In this document: positions 51,746-60,561 of the stretch, piece after piece
How positions within the stretch are numbered: position 1 is the first letter of the stretch
Layout of the letters: every line of letters starts with the position of its first letter
Assembly (NCBI GenBank): GCA_016712865.1
Contig: JADJQH010000008.1
Location: 1,240,001 to 1,304,000, forward strand
Direction: 5' to 3'
From: Dokdonella sp.
Lineage (GTDB): Bacteria; Pseudomonadota; Gammaproteobacteria; Xanthomonadales; Rhodanobacteraceae
DNA: 64,000 nucleotides
Position numbers and translations under genes: made by a program
The notes under the pieces: model-generated
Database searches by the model: none
What the model saw: only the letters and a program-made list of their open reading frames with translations
Told to the model about the DNA's origin: nothing

Positions 51746-52433
51746 TGGCAAGCCTGATGCCATCGAAATCAGTGACGCAGGGATGGCGCGCATCCGCGGG
51801 GCAACCGCCATCGCCACGCGCCAGCAGGGTCGTCTGCATGCCCGCGGCACGCGCGGCATCCAGTTCCTCGACGATGTCCGAGAGAAACAGGATGTCCGCC
51901 GCATTCATGCCGATCACCTCGGCAATGCGCCGGTAGGATTCCGCTTCGCGCTTGGGGCCGGTTTCAGTATCGAAATAGCCACGGAATACCGGGGTGAGGT
52001 CGCCGGCTTCGGTATTGCCGAACAGCAGCTTTTGCGCAGGAATCGATCCCGATGAATAGACGAACAGCGGAAGTCCCTGGGCCGACCAGGTGCTGAGGCA
52101 GCGTGCGGCGTCTTCGTAGATGTGCGCGCGGAAGTCGCCGTCACCATACCCATCGGCCCAGATCATCCCCTGCAGGGCCTTGAGCGCGGTGGACTTGCGA
52201 TCGCTGTCGATCCACTGGATCAGAATCTCGATGATTTCCTGCTCGCTGGCCGAGCTGAGTCCGGCTTCGCGTGCGGCTTCATGCAACCAGTGTTGTACCT
52301 CGGGGGTGTCGTGGTGGGTGACGACAAAGGCCGGCAGGCGCTCGCGTGCGTAGGGAAACAGCACGTCCTTGACGAAGTTGATCGAGCTGGTGGTACCTTC
52401 GATGTCGGTGACGATGGCGCGGACGCTGGGCAT
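51738..52433 (-). CDS. mtnC: enolase-phosphatase E1 of methionine salvage
   Basis: 231 residues, AAGGAAGT 7 nt upstream of the ATG. HAD-superfamily motifs: [14 protein letters not shown] (nucleophile Asp and general acid Glu in place of the usual second Asp, diagnostic for MtnC), [14 protein letters not shown], and GPKREAESY with [14 protein letters not shown]. It enolises and dephosphorylates 2,3-diketo-5-methylthiopentyl-1-phosphate to acireductone in the cytosol. It lies 253 bp downstream of mtnD, a gap holding a palindromic repeat and presumably its own promoter, and is coupled to the C13 peptidase gene. Confidence 0.95.
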   Translation of the reverse strand: MPSVRAIVTDIEGTTSSINFVKDVLFPYARERLPAFVVTHHDTPEVQHWLHEAAREAGLSSASEQEIIEILIQWIDSDRKSTALKALQGMIWADGYGDGDFRAHIYEDAARCLSTWSAQGLPLFVYSSGSIPAQKLLFGNTEAGDLTPVFRGYFDTETGPKREAESYRRIAEVIGMNAADILFLSDIVEELDAARAAGMQTTLLARGDGGCPADARHPCVTDFDGIRLAND

Positions 52434-52531
52434 GGTGGTACTTCCTTGAATGCAGGCTTCATCCTAGCAGGCTGAAGAAGAACCGCCTGTGTTGCCATTG
52501 TGGGTTCAACGCAACAGCAAACAGGAAGCGG

Positions 52532-52610
52532 CCGTTCGTGGTGAGCCCAAGCCTGCCCTGAGCCCTTCGACTCTGCTCAGGACAGGCCTGTCGATGGAAA
52601 CCATGAACGG
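52532..52610. repeat. compound palindromic element (same ends as the 45-bp array)
   Basis: CCGTTCGTGGT at the left and ACCATGAACGG at the right enclose CCTGCCCTGAGC...GCTCAGGACAGG, a second nested hairpin. It lies between mtnD and mtnC. Confidence 0.75.
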
Positions 52611-52686
52611 CACCGAGGCGCTGCACGATCATCGTAGCAGCGGCCGCAAGCCGATCGCAGGACAATCCGCCCATGCTTCGGGGCAA

Positions 52687-53247
52687 TCAGCCTGCGCTGG
52701 CGGCAGGCGGCATGCGCGGGAAGCGTTCGGCGATCGGATCGTCGGTGAAATTGGCTACCCAGCCCGCCGGGTTGTTGAAAAGGCGGATGGCGACAAAATG
52801 AGGCTGCTCGCTCATGTCGAACCAGTGCCGCGTGCCATCCGGCACGCCGATCAGGTCACCCTGTTCACAGAGGATGTCGTAGACCTTGTCGCCCAGGTGC
52901 AGGGTGAACTGGCCGGATCCGGCAACAAAGAAACGCACCTCATCCTCGCTGTGGGTGTGTTCGCTCAGGAACTTCTGGCGCAGCGCCGCCTTGTCCGGGT
53001 GGTCACGGTTCAAGCTCACCACATCGACGGTCTTGTAGCCTTCCTCGCGCATCAGGCGATCAATATCCTGACGATAGGCGGCAATCACCTCATCCTGACT
53101 GGCTCCGGGAGCAATGGGTGCATTGGCCTGCCACTGCTCGAAGCGCACGCCGACGGCGCCCAGTGCCGATGCAATGGCGGCGTGATCGGTGTGGGATTCG
53201 AGGACAGTTTCTCCGTCCTGCTCGGCAAAGATGCGCAATTGACTCAT
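52687..53247 (-). CDS. mtnD: acireductone dioxygenase
   Basis: 186 residues, cupin fold. Metal ligands are in [11 protein letters not shown] (H-x-H...E) and the later His in [10 protein letters not shown], the standard ARD set binding Fe or Ni. With iron it yields the methionine precursor 2-keto-4-methylthiobutyrate, with nickel an off-pathway product. The ATG overlaps the stop of mtnB (53244-53247). It acts between MtnC and the final transaminase, which is not in the window, nor are mtnA and mtnK. Confidence 0.95.
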   Translation of the reverse strand: MSQLRIFAEQDGETVLESHTDHAAIASALGAVGVRFEQWQANAPIAPGASQDEVIAAYRQDIDRLMREEGYKTVDVVSLNRDHPDKAALRQKFLSEHTHSEDEVRFFVAGSGQFTLHLGDKVYDILCEQGDLIGVPDGTRHWFDMSEQPHFVAIRLFNNPAGWVANFTDDPIAERFPRMPPAASAG

Positions 53248-53882
53248 GACGACAGTTTCCTCAGGTCCAGCTCACAGCCCAGCAAGAACTCGAATGCTTC
53301 CAGATGGCGACGCGCCTCGGCCATGTCAATGCCCCACGCGTAGATGCCATGGCCATCGATGAGATAGCCGTGCAGGGGCTTGCCGGAATCCAGCCAGGCA
53401 TCGATCTGATCGACCAGCACGGACATGTCCTGGGTGTTTGGAAACACGGGCAAGTCGAGCACGCTTTCGTGGGTGTTGAAGCCGGTGATCGCCTTTTGCA
53501 GTTCCCAACCCTGGAACCGTACTCTGCCATTCGTGGCATAGAGCCGTGATGCCACGCTCTGCGTGCGCGAATGGGTGTGCAGGATGGCTCCGACCTTGGC
53601 GAAGCGTCGGTAGATCTGCGTGTGCAACGCGGTTTCCGCCGACGGGCGTTGCTGCGTCGCGACCGGATGGTTGTCGAGATCAACCACCATGATGTCGTCC
53701 GTGCCCAGACGTCCCTTGTCGCGACCGGAAACGGTGACCGCGACCAAGCCGTCTCCCAGGCGCATGGAAAAATTGCTGCTGGTGGCCGGCGTCCAGCCCA
53801 GCGCCGCCAGTTCACGCGCATTGTCGGCAATGCTTTGCGCCTTGCGTTCGAACTCGGCGCGGTCAAAGGGCAGGGTGCTGAT
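53244..53882 (-). CDS. mtnB: methylthioribulose-1-phosphate dehydratase, apparent non-canonical start
   Basis: Class II aldolase/adducin-fold zinc enzyme (about 212 residues) dehydrating 5-methylthioribulose-1-phosphate. Motifs: [25 protein letters not shown], zinc ligands in [12 protein letters not shown] and DGHGIYAWG, and the catalytic Glu in ETALHTQIY. There is no ATG or GTG at the expected start. The frame is open up to TTG 53948, inside a REP-like element. The expected position of the first Met is occupied by ATC at 53882-53880 with GGAG 7 nt upstream; CTG 53873 is another option. The start is therefore uncertain: an AUC codon, a start inside the repeat, or a sequence error. It overlaps mtnD by ATGA. 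Confidence 0.85.
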   Translation of the reverse strand: MSTLPFDRAEFERKAQSIADNARELAALGWTPATSSNFSMRLGDGLVAVTVSGRDKGRLGTDDIMVVDLDNHPVATQQRPSAETALHTQIYRRFAKVGAILHTHSRTQSVASRLYATNGRVRFQGWELQKAITGFNTHESVLDLPVFPNTQDMSVLVDQIDAWLDSGKPLHGYLIDGHGIYAWGIDMAEARRHLEAFEFLLGCELDLRKLSS

Positions 53883-53933
53883 GGGATTTCTCCACGGGGG
53901 CGAGTCTGGAATGGGCGGATTCTGAGCTCTTGG

Positions 53934-54043
53934 GGAAGGTCTGAACAAGTATTGTCGCGAGCAAGCTCGCTCCCACCCGTGCTTGATTTTGTGGGAGCGA
54001 GCTTGCTCGCGATGAATGAGTTCCGTACTTGTTCAGAGTTTCC
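53934..54043. repeat. ~110-bp REP-like inverted-repeat element, copy 3
   Basis: Ends GGAAGGTCTGAACAAGTA / TACTTGTTCAGAGTTTCC as in the other two copies, here flanked by CTTGGGG on both sides (53929-53935 and 54043-54049), possibly a short target duplication. It stands between the kynurenine genes and mtnB. Confidence 0.9.
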
Positions 54044-54110
54044 TTGGGGTGTGGTGACGCAAAGGGTGTTCGCAGGGCCATCGACACGTTCAGAGAAGCG
54101 CCGCGTTCTC

Positions 54111-54136
54111 GTAGAGCCGAGCTTGCCCTGCTGCCG
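54111..54136 (+). repeat. decayed SMAG-like GTAG palindrome
   Basis: GTAGAGCCGAGCTTGCCCTG followed by CTGCCG: the left arm is intact, the right arm altered relative to 17185-17210. It lies just past the kmo stop. Confidence 0.55.
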
Positions 54137-54199
54137 TGCCTGGCATTGCGATGACCCGCTGCTGCACCGCATTGCGAAACACGATGCGGGTGATCTGAT

Positions 54200-55594
54200 T
54201 CACTTGCCAACCAAAGCCAGAACCTTCGAATCGGCAGTTACCAGATTGATATCCCCGATACGCGACTTGCCTGCGACGAGTTCGCGCAAGAGCTTCGTCT
54301 GCGCTGCACCGCGTTCAAACGCGGTGCGATAGGGAATGCGCGAGAACGTGACCATGGCATAGCGAGGAACCCATGTGCCCGGATGTCTTTCGGCAAGGGT
54401 ACGGTCGAGTTCGCGCATCAAGAGGTAATCGGCATCGTCGACGCGATCACGCATTTCAATGTAGTTCTCCAGCGCCATGGCGGCGATGGCATCGGCATTC
54501 GGTTTGCGCCGGCGCTCGAATTCGGCGAACACGGCCGTGAAGTCCGAGGGCGTGGCCTCCAGCAGTTCGGCCAATTCGACGGCATCTTCAAATCCGGCAT
54601 TCATGCCTTGGCCGTGAAACGGAACAATGGCGTGCGCGGCATCACCGACGAGCAGTGCACGACCGTCGATGTGCCAGCGATCCAGATACAGGGTGCCGAG
54701 CATGCCGGTCGGATTGCCGATGAAATCCTCTTCCAGTTGCGGAATCAGCGCAGTGGCATCGGGGAAATCACGCTCGAAAAACGCGCGTGCCTGCCGTGCA
54801 TCGCTGATGGAGGCGATACTGGGTTCACCTTCGTTGGGCAGGAACAGGGTGACGGTGAAACTGCCGTGCGCATTGGGCAGGGCAATGCACATGTAATTGC
54901 CGCGTGGCCAGATGTGCAGGGCATTGGCTTCCATGGCGAAGCGCTCGCCGCGCGCGGCAGCCTCGCGCAGATGCTCAGGAAGTTGCCGCGCGGGAAAATC
55001 GGTGAGGGCGGGAATCTCCAGTTCCTTGTAGCCATGGCCCAGCGGCTCGAAGCGCTCGCCAAGATCGGCCATGCTTGCCATGGCCGCGCGCAGTGCCGAG
55101 CCGGCACCGTCGGCACCGATCAGGATCTGTGCGTGATGGGTGCGCGGGATGTTTTGCGCGTCGCGGAGGGTGAGGGTGGATCGTTGCCAGTCCACACCAT
55201 CCAGGCGTTGATCAAAAACGATGCTGGCGCCGGCTGCTTCCGCCGCATCCAGCAGGGCCATGTTGAGGTCGCCCCGATTCACCGACCAGATCACTTCGGA
55301 ATCATCGCGACCATAGCGTTGCAGGTTGGTGTTTCCGGCGAGGTCATGCACCATGCGACCGCGCATCATCACGGCGATAGTGCGCATGCGCTCCTGCAGG
55401 CCGGCCACGCGCAGGCCGTGCCAGCCGCGTTCGGCCAAGGCCAGATTGATGGAACGGCCGCCGAGAAACCCGTGCTTGCGCGGATCGGGACGGCGCTCGA
55501 ATACCTGCACCGAAAAGCCGCGCTGGGCAAGCAGGGTGGCCAGCAGGGATCCAACCAGGCCGGCACCGATGATGGTGAGAGCGGGTTTGCGCAT
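54200..55594 (-). CDS. kmo: kynurenine 3-monooxygenase
   Basis: 464 residues from ATG 55594, 5 bp after the kynU stop; an in-frame start at 55648 would overlap kynU deeply. FAD-dependent hydroxylase: GxGxxG dinucleotide fold in ITIIGAGLVGSLLATLLAQRG, the DG motif in LIGADGAGSALR, and GDAAHAIVPFHGQGMNAGFED near residue 300. A C-terminal hydrophobic-poor tail follows. It converts L-kynurenine to 3-hydroxykynurenine with NADPH and O2. It is the most promoter-distal gene of the kynurenine set here. Confidence 0.95.
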   Translation of the reverse strand: MRKPALTIIGAGLVGSLLATLLAQRGFSVQVFERRPDPRKHGFLGGRSINLALAERGWHGLRVAGLQERMRTIAVMMRGRMVHDLAGNTNLQRYGRDDSEVIWSVNRGDLNMALLDAAEAAGASIVFDQRLDGVDWQRSTLTLRDAQNIPRTHHAQILIGADGAGSALRAAMASMADLGERFEPLGHGYKELEIPALTDFPARQLPEHLREAAARGERFAMEANALHIWPRGNYMCIALPNAHGSFTVTLFLPNEGEPSIASISDARQARAFFERDFPDATALIPQLEEDFIGNPTGMLGTLYLDRWHIDGRALLVGDAAHAIVPFHGQGMNAGFEDAVELAELLEATPSDFTAVFAEFERRRKPNADAIAAMALENYIEMRDRVDDADYLLMRELDRTLAERHPGTWVPRYAMVTFSRIPYRTAFERGAAQTKLLRELVAGKSRIGDINLVTADSKVLALVGK

Positions 55595-55599
55595 GTCCA

Positions 55600-56886
55600 C
55601 TAGCTCGCATCCCGCCATTGCGCCACCGCTTCGACCAGGCGCAGACAATCGATGTGACGGTTGTAGAGCGGTGTTGGCGCAGCACGAATCACATCCGGTT
55701 CGCGCCAGTCGACGACGATGCCGTTGCGCTGCAGGTGCTCGAACAACGTGCGGCCGGATTCACGAGGGCCCTTGACGCGCAGTGAGAGCTGGCAGCCTCG
55801 CCGTTCGCGATCGGTTGGCGTGACCACGGTGAGCACATCGGCCACGCGCTGGGTGATCAGCCATTCCAGGTAACCGGTGAGCGCGGTGGATTTTTCGTGC
55901 AGTGGTTTGCGTCCGGCACGACGGAAGATTTCAAGCGAAACGCGCAAGGGTGCGAGGGCAAGGATGGGAGGGTTCGACAATTGCCAGCCATCGGCTCCGG
56001 GCGTCGGCTGGAACTGTGGCCCCATGCGGAAGCGGGTGCTCTTGTCATGGCCCCACCAGCCGGCAAAGCGCGGGCGCGTGGTGGTGGCGTGGCGTTCATG
56101 CACGAATGCCCCGGCCACCGCACCGGGCCCCGAGTTCAGGTACTTGTAGCTGCACCACACCGCAAAGTCGCAGCCGCTGTCGTGCAGGTCCAGGGTAAGG
56201 TTGCCGACCGCATGGGCGAGGTCAAATCCAACCACGCAGCCCTGCGCGTGGGCGGTGCGGGTGATGCTCGCCAGATCCATCGCCTGGCCAGTCAGGTATT
56301 GCACGCCGGGCAGCAGCACCAAGGCGACGCGCGCGCCGTGCGCCTCGATTGCGCGCAGGATGGCGGCCTCGCTCAGGGTTCCATCGGCCTCGTCCGCTTC
56401 CAGCTCGATCAGTGCCTGGTCCGGGTTGAAGCCGTGAAAGCGAATCTGCGCCTCGACCGCGTAGCGATCAGAGGGAAAGGCGCTCTTTTCGATGAGGATC
56501 GCGGGCCGTTCGGCGCTGGGGCGATAGAAACTCACCATCAGCAGATGCAGGTTGACGCTCAGCGAATTCATCGCCACCACTTCGCCGGGTTGCGCCCCCA
56601 CCAGTGCCGCGAGGTCGTCACGCACGAATTCGTGGTAGTCCATCCACGGCAGCTTGCCGTTGAAATGGCCCTCGACGGCATGTCGGGCCCAATGGTCGAG
56701 CTCGTTGGTTACCGCCTGGCGCGTGGCCCTGGGCAAAAGGCCCAGCGAGTTGCCGCAGAAGTAGGCGACATCGTTGCCCTCGTGTTGGGGGATGTGGAAT
56801 TCATTGCGGAAATCGGCAAGCGGATCCGCAGCATCGGCTGCCAGCGCCCACTCCTCGCTGGACCGGTCCAGATGTCGGGCACTCAT
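55600..56886 (-). CDS. kynU: kynureninase
   Basis: 428 residues. The PLP lysine is in WCSYKYLNSGPG (~235), with FCGNSLGLLPRAT at the N-terminus and FDLAHAVGNLTLDLHD preceding the Lys, all standard KynU signatures. It cleaves 3-hydroxykynurenine to 3-hydroxyanthranilate and alanine. The ATG overlaps the stop of the small unknown gene upstream (56883-56886), and kmo begins 5 bp after its stop. Tight packing indicates one transcript. Confidence 0.96.
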   Translation of the reverse strand: MSARHLDRSSEEWALAADAADPLADFRNEFHIPQHEGNDVAYFCGNSLGLLPRATRQAVTNELDHWARHAVEGHFNGKLPWMDYHEFVRDDLAALVGAQPGEVVAMNSLSVNLHLLMVSFYRPSAERPAILIEKSAFPSDRYAVEAQIRFHGFNPDQALIELEADEADGTLSEAAILRAIEAHGARVALVLLPGVQYLTGQAMDLASITRTAHAQGCVVGFDLAHAVGNLTLDLHDSGCDFAVWCSYKYLNSGPGAVAGAFVHERHATTTRPRFAGWWGHDKSTRFRMGPQFQPTPGADGWQLSNPPILALAPLRVSLEIFRRAGRKPLHEKSTALTGYLEWLITQRVADVLTVVTPTDRERRGCQLSLRVKGPRESGRTLFEHLQRNGIVVDWREPDVIRAAPTPLYNRHIDCLRLVEAVAQWRDAS

Positions 56887-57389
56887 CGGATCGAGGCGGA
56901 AACCGCCGCGCAGTCACGCTCGAAATCCGCACTCCAGGCCTTGCTGGTTGCCTTGAGCACGGGTCGCTCGCAGCGCACCTTCACCGCGATGTTGCCGATC
57001 AGCTTGAACTGGTCCTTGATCGAATACGTGGTTGCACCGCGGGTGACCGTGTAGTTGTGGGTTCCGGATTCCTTGCTCTCCACTTCGGCGGCATAGCCGG
57101 TCTGGGCCTTGGACAGGAGCATTTCGTTCTGCATGGCATCGGCATACTCGGAGGGTGCCTTGAGCTGGCGGGTCTTCACCGTCACCCGCGCGGCATCATC
57201 GGTGCCCGCAGTGGCGGGGTCGGCCACGGCGAAAGCAATGGCCTGCGGATTGCCATCGGACTTTTCCATGATCGCGCCCCAGCTTTGTGGAACGCTGAAA
57301 CGGATGCGGCCGTCATTGAGGTTGAAGTCGGAGGTTTGCGCGCTGGCGTGTGCGCAGGCCAGCAGGAAGATCAGGGGAATCAGCTTCAT
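56883..57389 (-). CDS. periplasmic protein of unknown function within the kynurenine operon
   Basis: 168 residues from ATG 57389, with GGAG 7 nt upstream; the longer frame to 57554 overlaps the ACMSD gene. A signal peptide (MKLIPLIFLLACAHASAQ) is followed by an alpha/beta domain beginning NDGRIRFSVPQSWGAIMEKSDGN, which loosely resembles DcrB/PsbP-like sandwiches. Two Cys (VRCERP and ERDCAA) could form a disulfide. No enzymatic motif. It is translationally coupled to kynU and 4 bp from ACMSD, so it is made with cytosolic tryptophan-breakdown enzymes although it is exported. Its role is unknown. Confidence 0.75.
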   Translation of the reverse strand: MKLIPLIFLLACAHASAQTSDFNLNDGRIRFSVPQSWGAIMEKSDGNPQAIAFAVADPATAGTDDAARVTVKTRQLKAPSEYADAMQNEMLLSKAQTGYAAEVESKESGTHNYTVTRGATTYSIKDQFKLIGNIAVKVRCERPVLKATSKAWSADFERDCAAVSASIR

Positions 57390-57393
57390 CGGG

Positions 57394-58416
57394 TTACTCC
57401 GTGGCTTCCCGCGCAAAGCGGGACAGGGGAAGGTTGAGCCATTCCAGGGCCGTTCCGTGGAACAGGCGGGCCTGCTCGGCAAAACCCAGGCCCAGCGCGG
57501 CAATGCCGCTCCCGGGCTCCTGCTCGCCGAGCGGAAACGGATAGTCGGTGCCAAGCATCACCGTGTCCACGCCGGCCACCTCCAGCAGGTAGCGCAGCGC
57601 GGCATCGTCGTGCACGCAGGAATCAAAATAGATGCGGCCGAAATACTCGCGGGGATTGCGCGCATTGTCGGTCGCCACGAGATCCGGCCGCATGCGGAAT
57701 CCGTGCTCGATGCGGCCAATCGAATACGGGAACGAACCTCCACCATGGGCAAGGCAGACACGCAGTTTGGGCAGGCGTTCGAGTACGCCGCCGAAGATCA
57801 GGCAGCAGGCCGCGCGCGACTGCTCCGCCGGCATGCCCACCAGCCAGGGCAGCCAGTACTTGGGCATGGTTTCCTTGCCCATCATGTCCCACGGATGCAC
57901 GAGGATGGCCGCGCCAAGATCGGCAGCCGCCTCGAAGAACGGGAACAGTTCCGGTGCGTCGAGATTCCAGTTCTCGATGTGCGAACCGATCTGCACGGCA
58001 TTGATACCCAATTGCTCGACGCAGCGCTCCAGTTCCTGGATTGCAAGGGTCGGTGACTGCAAGGGGACCGTGCCGATGCCCGCATAGTTGCGCGGGTAGC
58101 GGCGGCACACTTCGGCCATGTGGTCATTGAGGAAGCGGTGAAGCTCCAGTGCCTGGCTCGGCTTGGCCCAATAGGAAAACATCACCGGCACCGTGGAAAC
58201 CACCTGCACGTCGACGCCAAACCGGGCGTACTCGGCAATACGCACTTCCGGATCGAAGGCGTTGGCCCAGATCTCGCGGAAGAACTTGCCGTCCTTGTAG
58301 ATGCGATGGCGGCCTTCGGTGTTGATGACCACCGGAAACCGGTCGTCGCGGTACTTCTCGGCGAGATTCGGCCAGGATTCCGGCAGGATGTGGGCGTGGG
58401 TGTCGATCTTCAGCAT
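57394..58416 (-). CDS. 2-amino-3-carboxymuconate-6-semialdehyde decarboxylase (ACMSD)
   Basis: 340 residues of the amidohydrolase fold. Zinc ligands H-x-H in IDTHAHILPESW at the N-terminus, His in ILVHPWDMMG (~174) and the Asp in MLGTDYPFPLGE (~295) are all in place, as is the catalytic His in CLAHGGGSFPY. It removes CO2 from the ring-cleavage product of 3-hydroxyanthranilate, steering carbon away from quinolinate/NAD and into catabolism. It lies between HAAO upstream (54 bp) and the small unknown gene downstream. Confidence 0.95.
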   Translation of the reverse strand: MLKIDTHAHILPESWPNLAEKYRDDRFPVVINTEGRHRIYKDGKFFREIWANAFDPEVRIAEYARFGVDVQVVSTVPVMFSYWAKPSQALELHRFLNDHMAEVCRRYPRNYAGIGTVPLQSPTLAIQELERCVEQLGINAVQIGSHIENWNLDAPELFPFFEAAADLGAAILVHPWDMMGKETMPKYWLPWLVGMPAEQSRAACCLIFGGVLERLPKLRVCLAHGGGSFPYSIGRIEHGFRMRPDLVATDNARNPREYFGRIYFDSCVHDDAALRYLLEVAGVDTVMLGTDYPFPLGEQEPGSGIAALGLGFAEQARLFHGTALEWLNLPLSRFAREATE

Positions 58417-58470
58417 GGGCGCAAGTTTACCCTGTCATGTCCTTGATCACGGGCCGCAAGCCTCATTGAT

Positions 58471-58989
58471 TCAGCCGTAGCGGGCGGGTGCCGGATTGAG
58501 GTGCCCGCAGGCGTTGCAGGTTCGCGCCTCGCGCGAAACGTAGAAGCGGTCGAACACGGCGAGGAAATCCTGCTCGACGTTCTTCAGTTCGAAAAACTCC
58601 TCATAGAGCTTGTGGTTGCACAGATCGCAGTACCACAGCAAGCCATCGAGTTCGTGGGGCAGTCGCAGCCGTTCGATGACGAGGCCGATGGAGTTCGCCG
58701 CACGCTGCGGCGAGTGTGGCACGCGTGGCGGCAGGTAGAACATCTCGCCGGCGCGTATCGGGATGTCGCGCACCTTTCCGTCTTCCTGGATCTTCAGCAC
58801 CATTTCACCTTCGAGCTGATGGAAGAATTCCGGGCCTTCTTCCTGATGATAGTCGGTGCGGGCATTGGGACCGCCGACGATCATGATGATGAAGTCGCCA
58901 TCGACGATGCACTTGTTGCCGACCGGCGGCTTGAGCAGGTGGCGGTGCTGGTCTATCCAGTCCTGCAAGTTGAAGGCGGGAGAAATCAC
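58471..58989 (-). CDS. 3-hydroxyanthranilate 3,4-dioxygenase (HAAO)
   Basis: 172 residues from a GTG start at 58989. Cupin with iron ligands His in [18 protein letters not shown] and PRVPHSPQR. The C-terminal rubredoxin-like pairs C-D-L-C and C-N-A-C bind a second iron, as in bacterial HAAO. It opens the ring of 3-hydroxyanthranilate to the carboxymuconate semialdehyde used by ACMSD. It is now the first gene after a 1.15-kb repeat-rich region, so it needs either read-through or a promoter in that region. Confidence 0.95.
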   Translation of the reverse strand: MISPAFNLQDWIDQHRHLLKPPVGNKCIVDGDFIIMIVGGPNARTDYHQEEGPEFFHQLEGEMVLKIQEDGKVRDIPIRAGEMFYLPPRVPHSPQRAANSIGLVIERLRLPHELDGLLWYCDLCNHKLYEEFFELKNVEQDFLAVFDRFYVSREARTCNACGHLNPAPARYG

Positions 58990-59137
58990 GGTGGACTGCT
59001 CGCGGATGGAAAGGCTTGCATGCTATGCGATGACGGTTGAGGTGTCATCTGCACATGCTGGCAGCGAACTGGACTACATCGTGTGGGCCATCCTGCGGAC
59101 TATTCCTGCGCAGCCTCGCCGCTCGCGATAGGCCCCG

Positions 59138-59287
59138 ATGGCCATGGATGGCCGGAGTGCAGGAAATGCAGGAGCAATTTCCTGCCGATGGCCATGGATG
59201 GCCGGAGTGGAGGAAGTGCAGGAGCAATTTCCTGCCGATGGCCATGGATGGCCGGAGTGGAGGAAGTGCAGGAGCAATTTCCTGCCG
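59138..59287. repeat. three ~50-bp tandem units with hairpins; two further copies at 59447-59520
   Basis: Units begin GATGGCCATGGATGGCCGGA and end GGAGCAATTTCCTGCC, at 59138, 59187 and 59237, with related copies at 59447 and about 59499. Each contains GCAGGAAAT/ATTTCCTGC as an inverted pair. The surrounding gap 58990-59644 contains no gene that I can support. Confidence 0.85.
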
Positions 59288-59644
59288 GTTGGCGGCCATC
59301 GTGGCCGCCATCGCAAGTTCAAGCATCAGGTTACCGACATGTTCCTACGCGGAACGTGATCTTCGTGCTGCCTTGAATTCTGCCCGCGCAAACTCCCGTG
59401 GTGCGCGCCGAGCAACGCAGCCCGACACGGGAGCAAGGCACGCATGTTTGAGGCCATGGATGGCCGGCGTGCAGGAAATGCAGGAGCAATTTCCTGCCGA
59501 GGCCATGGATGGCCGAGTTCGTGCCGGCCCGTGGAGGGCAAGTCGCGCAGGGTACAGCGCGCAGCGCAGCAAGCGATGCGCGAACCCCGGGTGGGCTTTC
59601 TTTCGGCTACCTTTCTTTACCCAAATAAGGAAAGGCAGCTCGGA

Positions 59645-60110
59645 GCGGCCGCAGGCCGATCTGAAGCCTTCTCAGCAATCCGAAGCAAAAGCCCCTCATC
59701 CGCCTTCGGCACCTTCTCCCGAAATGGGAGAAGGAAAAACGCGGTGTTCGGCGCGGCCGCAGGCCGATCTGAAACCTTCTCAGCAATCCGAAGCAAAAGC
59801 CCCTCATCCGCCTTCGGCACCTTCTCCCGAAATGGGAGAAGGAAAAACGCGGTGTTCGGCGCGGCCGCAGGCCGATCTGAATCCTTCTCAGCAATCCGAA
59901 GCAAAAGCCCCTCATCCGCCTTCGGCACCTTCTCCCGAAATGGGAGAAGGAAAAACGCGGTGTTCGGCGCGGCCGCAGGCCGATCTGAAACCATCTCAGC
60001 AATCCGAAGCAAAAGCCCCTCATCCGCCTTCGGCACCTTCTCCCGAAATGGGAGAAGGAAAAACGCGGTGTTCGGCGCGGCCGCCGGCCGATCGGAAGGA
60101 TCTGATGTTG
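59645..60110. repeat. 108-bp tandem array, four full units plus a partial
   Basis: Units begin GCGGCCGCAGGCCGATCTGA at 59645, 59753, 59861 and 59969, with a truncated fifth at 60077. Each carries CCCTCATCCGCCTTCGGCAC then CTTCTCCCGAAATGGGAGAAGG, a hairpin of a widespread dispersed element. Units differ by only one or two bases (GAAGCC, GAAACC, GAATCC, GAAACCA after GATCT). The 108-bp period is a multiple of three, so long ORFs run through on both strands, but they look noncoding. Confidence 0.92.
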
Positions 60111-60141
60111 GTCTCGTGCAGTTGATCGAAAGCGCCGAGTC

Positions 60142-60561
60142 TCAGGTTGCAGCAATCGCCGCGATGCACTTCAGCTCGATAGCGATGGGAGTGGGCAGGG
60201 CGGTGATGCCCAGGGTGGTGCGGCAGGGCTGTGCTGTCGTGAAATGTTCGGCATAGACACGGTTGTAGGCGGCAAAGTCGCGCTGCATGTCGGTGAGGAA
60301 CACGGTGACATCGACGAGGTCTTCCCAGCGCGCTCCGCTGGCCTCGAGCACGGCACGCACATTGGCGAAAACCTGCCGGCATTGTGCATCAATGTCGTAG
60401 GAAACCAGGCGACCCTGCTCGTCGTGCACGTTGCCCGGAATCGAATTGTCTCCGGAGCGGCGCGGGCCCACGCCGGACAGGAACAGCAGATTGCCAACGC
60501 GTCGGGCATGCGGATAGGCGCCGACGGCCTTGGGCGCAGCGTCGGTGACGATGCCGCTCAC
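60142..60561 (-). CDS. RidA-family 2-aminomuconate deaminase
   Basis: 139 residues with the RidA trimer fold (AYPHARRVGNLLFLSGVGPR, VRAVLEASGARWEDLVDVTVFL, PCRTTLGITALPTPIAIELKCIAA). In Pseudomonas 2-nitrobenzoate and tryptophan pathways the 2-aminomuconate deaminase (NbaF/AmnD-like) is a RidA-family protein encoded with ACMSD and the semialdehyde dehydrogenase, exactly the context here. It would turn 2-aminomuconate into 4-oxalocrotonate and ammonia. The ATG overlaps the preceding unknown gene (60558-60561). The family alone would not give the substrate; context does. Confidence 0.85.
   Translation of the reverse strand: MSGIVTDAAPKAVGAYPHARRVGNLLFLSGVGPRRSGDNSIPGNVHDEQGRLVSYDIDAQCRQVFANVRAVLEASGARWEDLVDVTVFLTDMQRDFAAYNRVYAEHFTTAQPCRTTLGITALPTPIAIELKCIAAIAAT

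Noticed and set aside
59444-60256. Long plus- and minus-strand ORFs with 36-residue repeats over the 108-bp array
   Set aside because: The repeat period is a multiple of three, so several frames stay open on both strands. There is no ribosome site, the composition is atypical, and the unit contains a known dispersed hairpin element.
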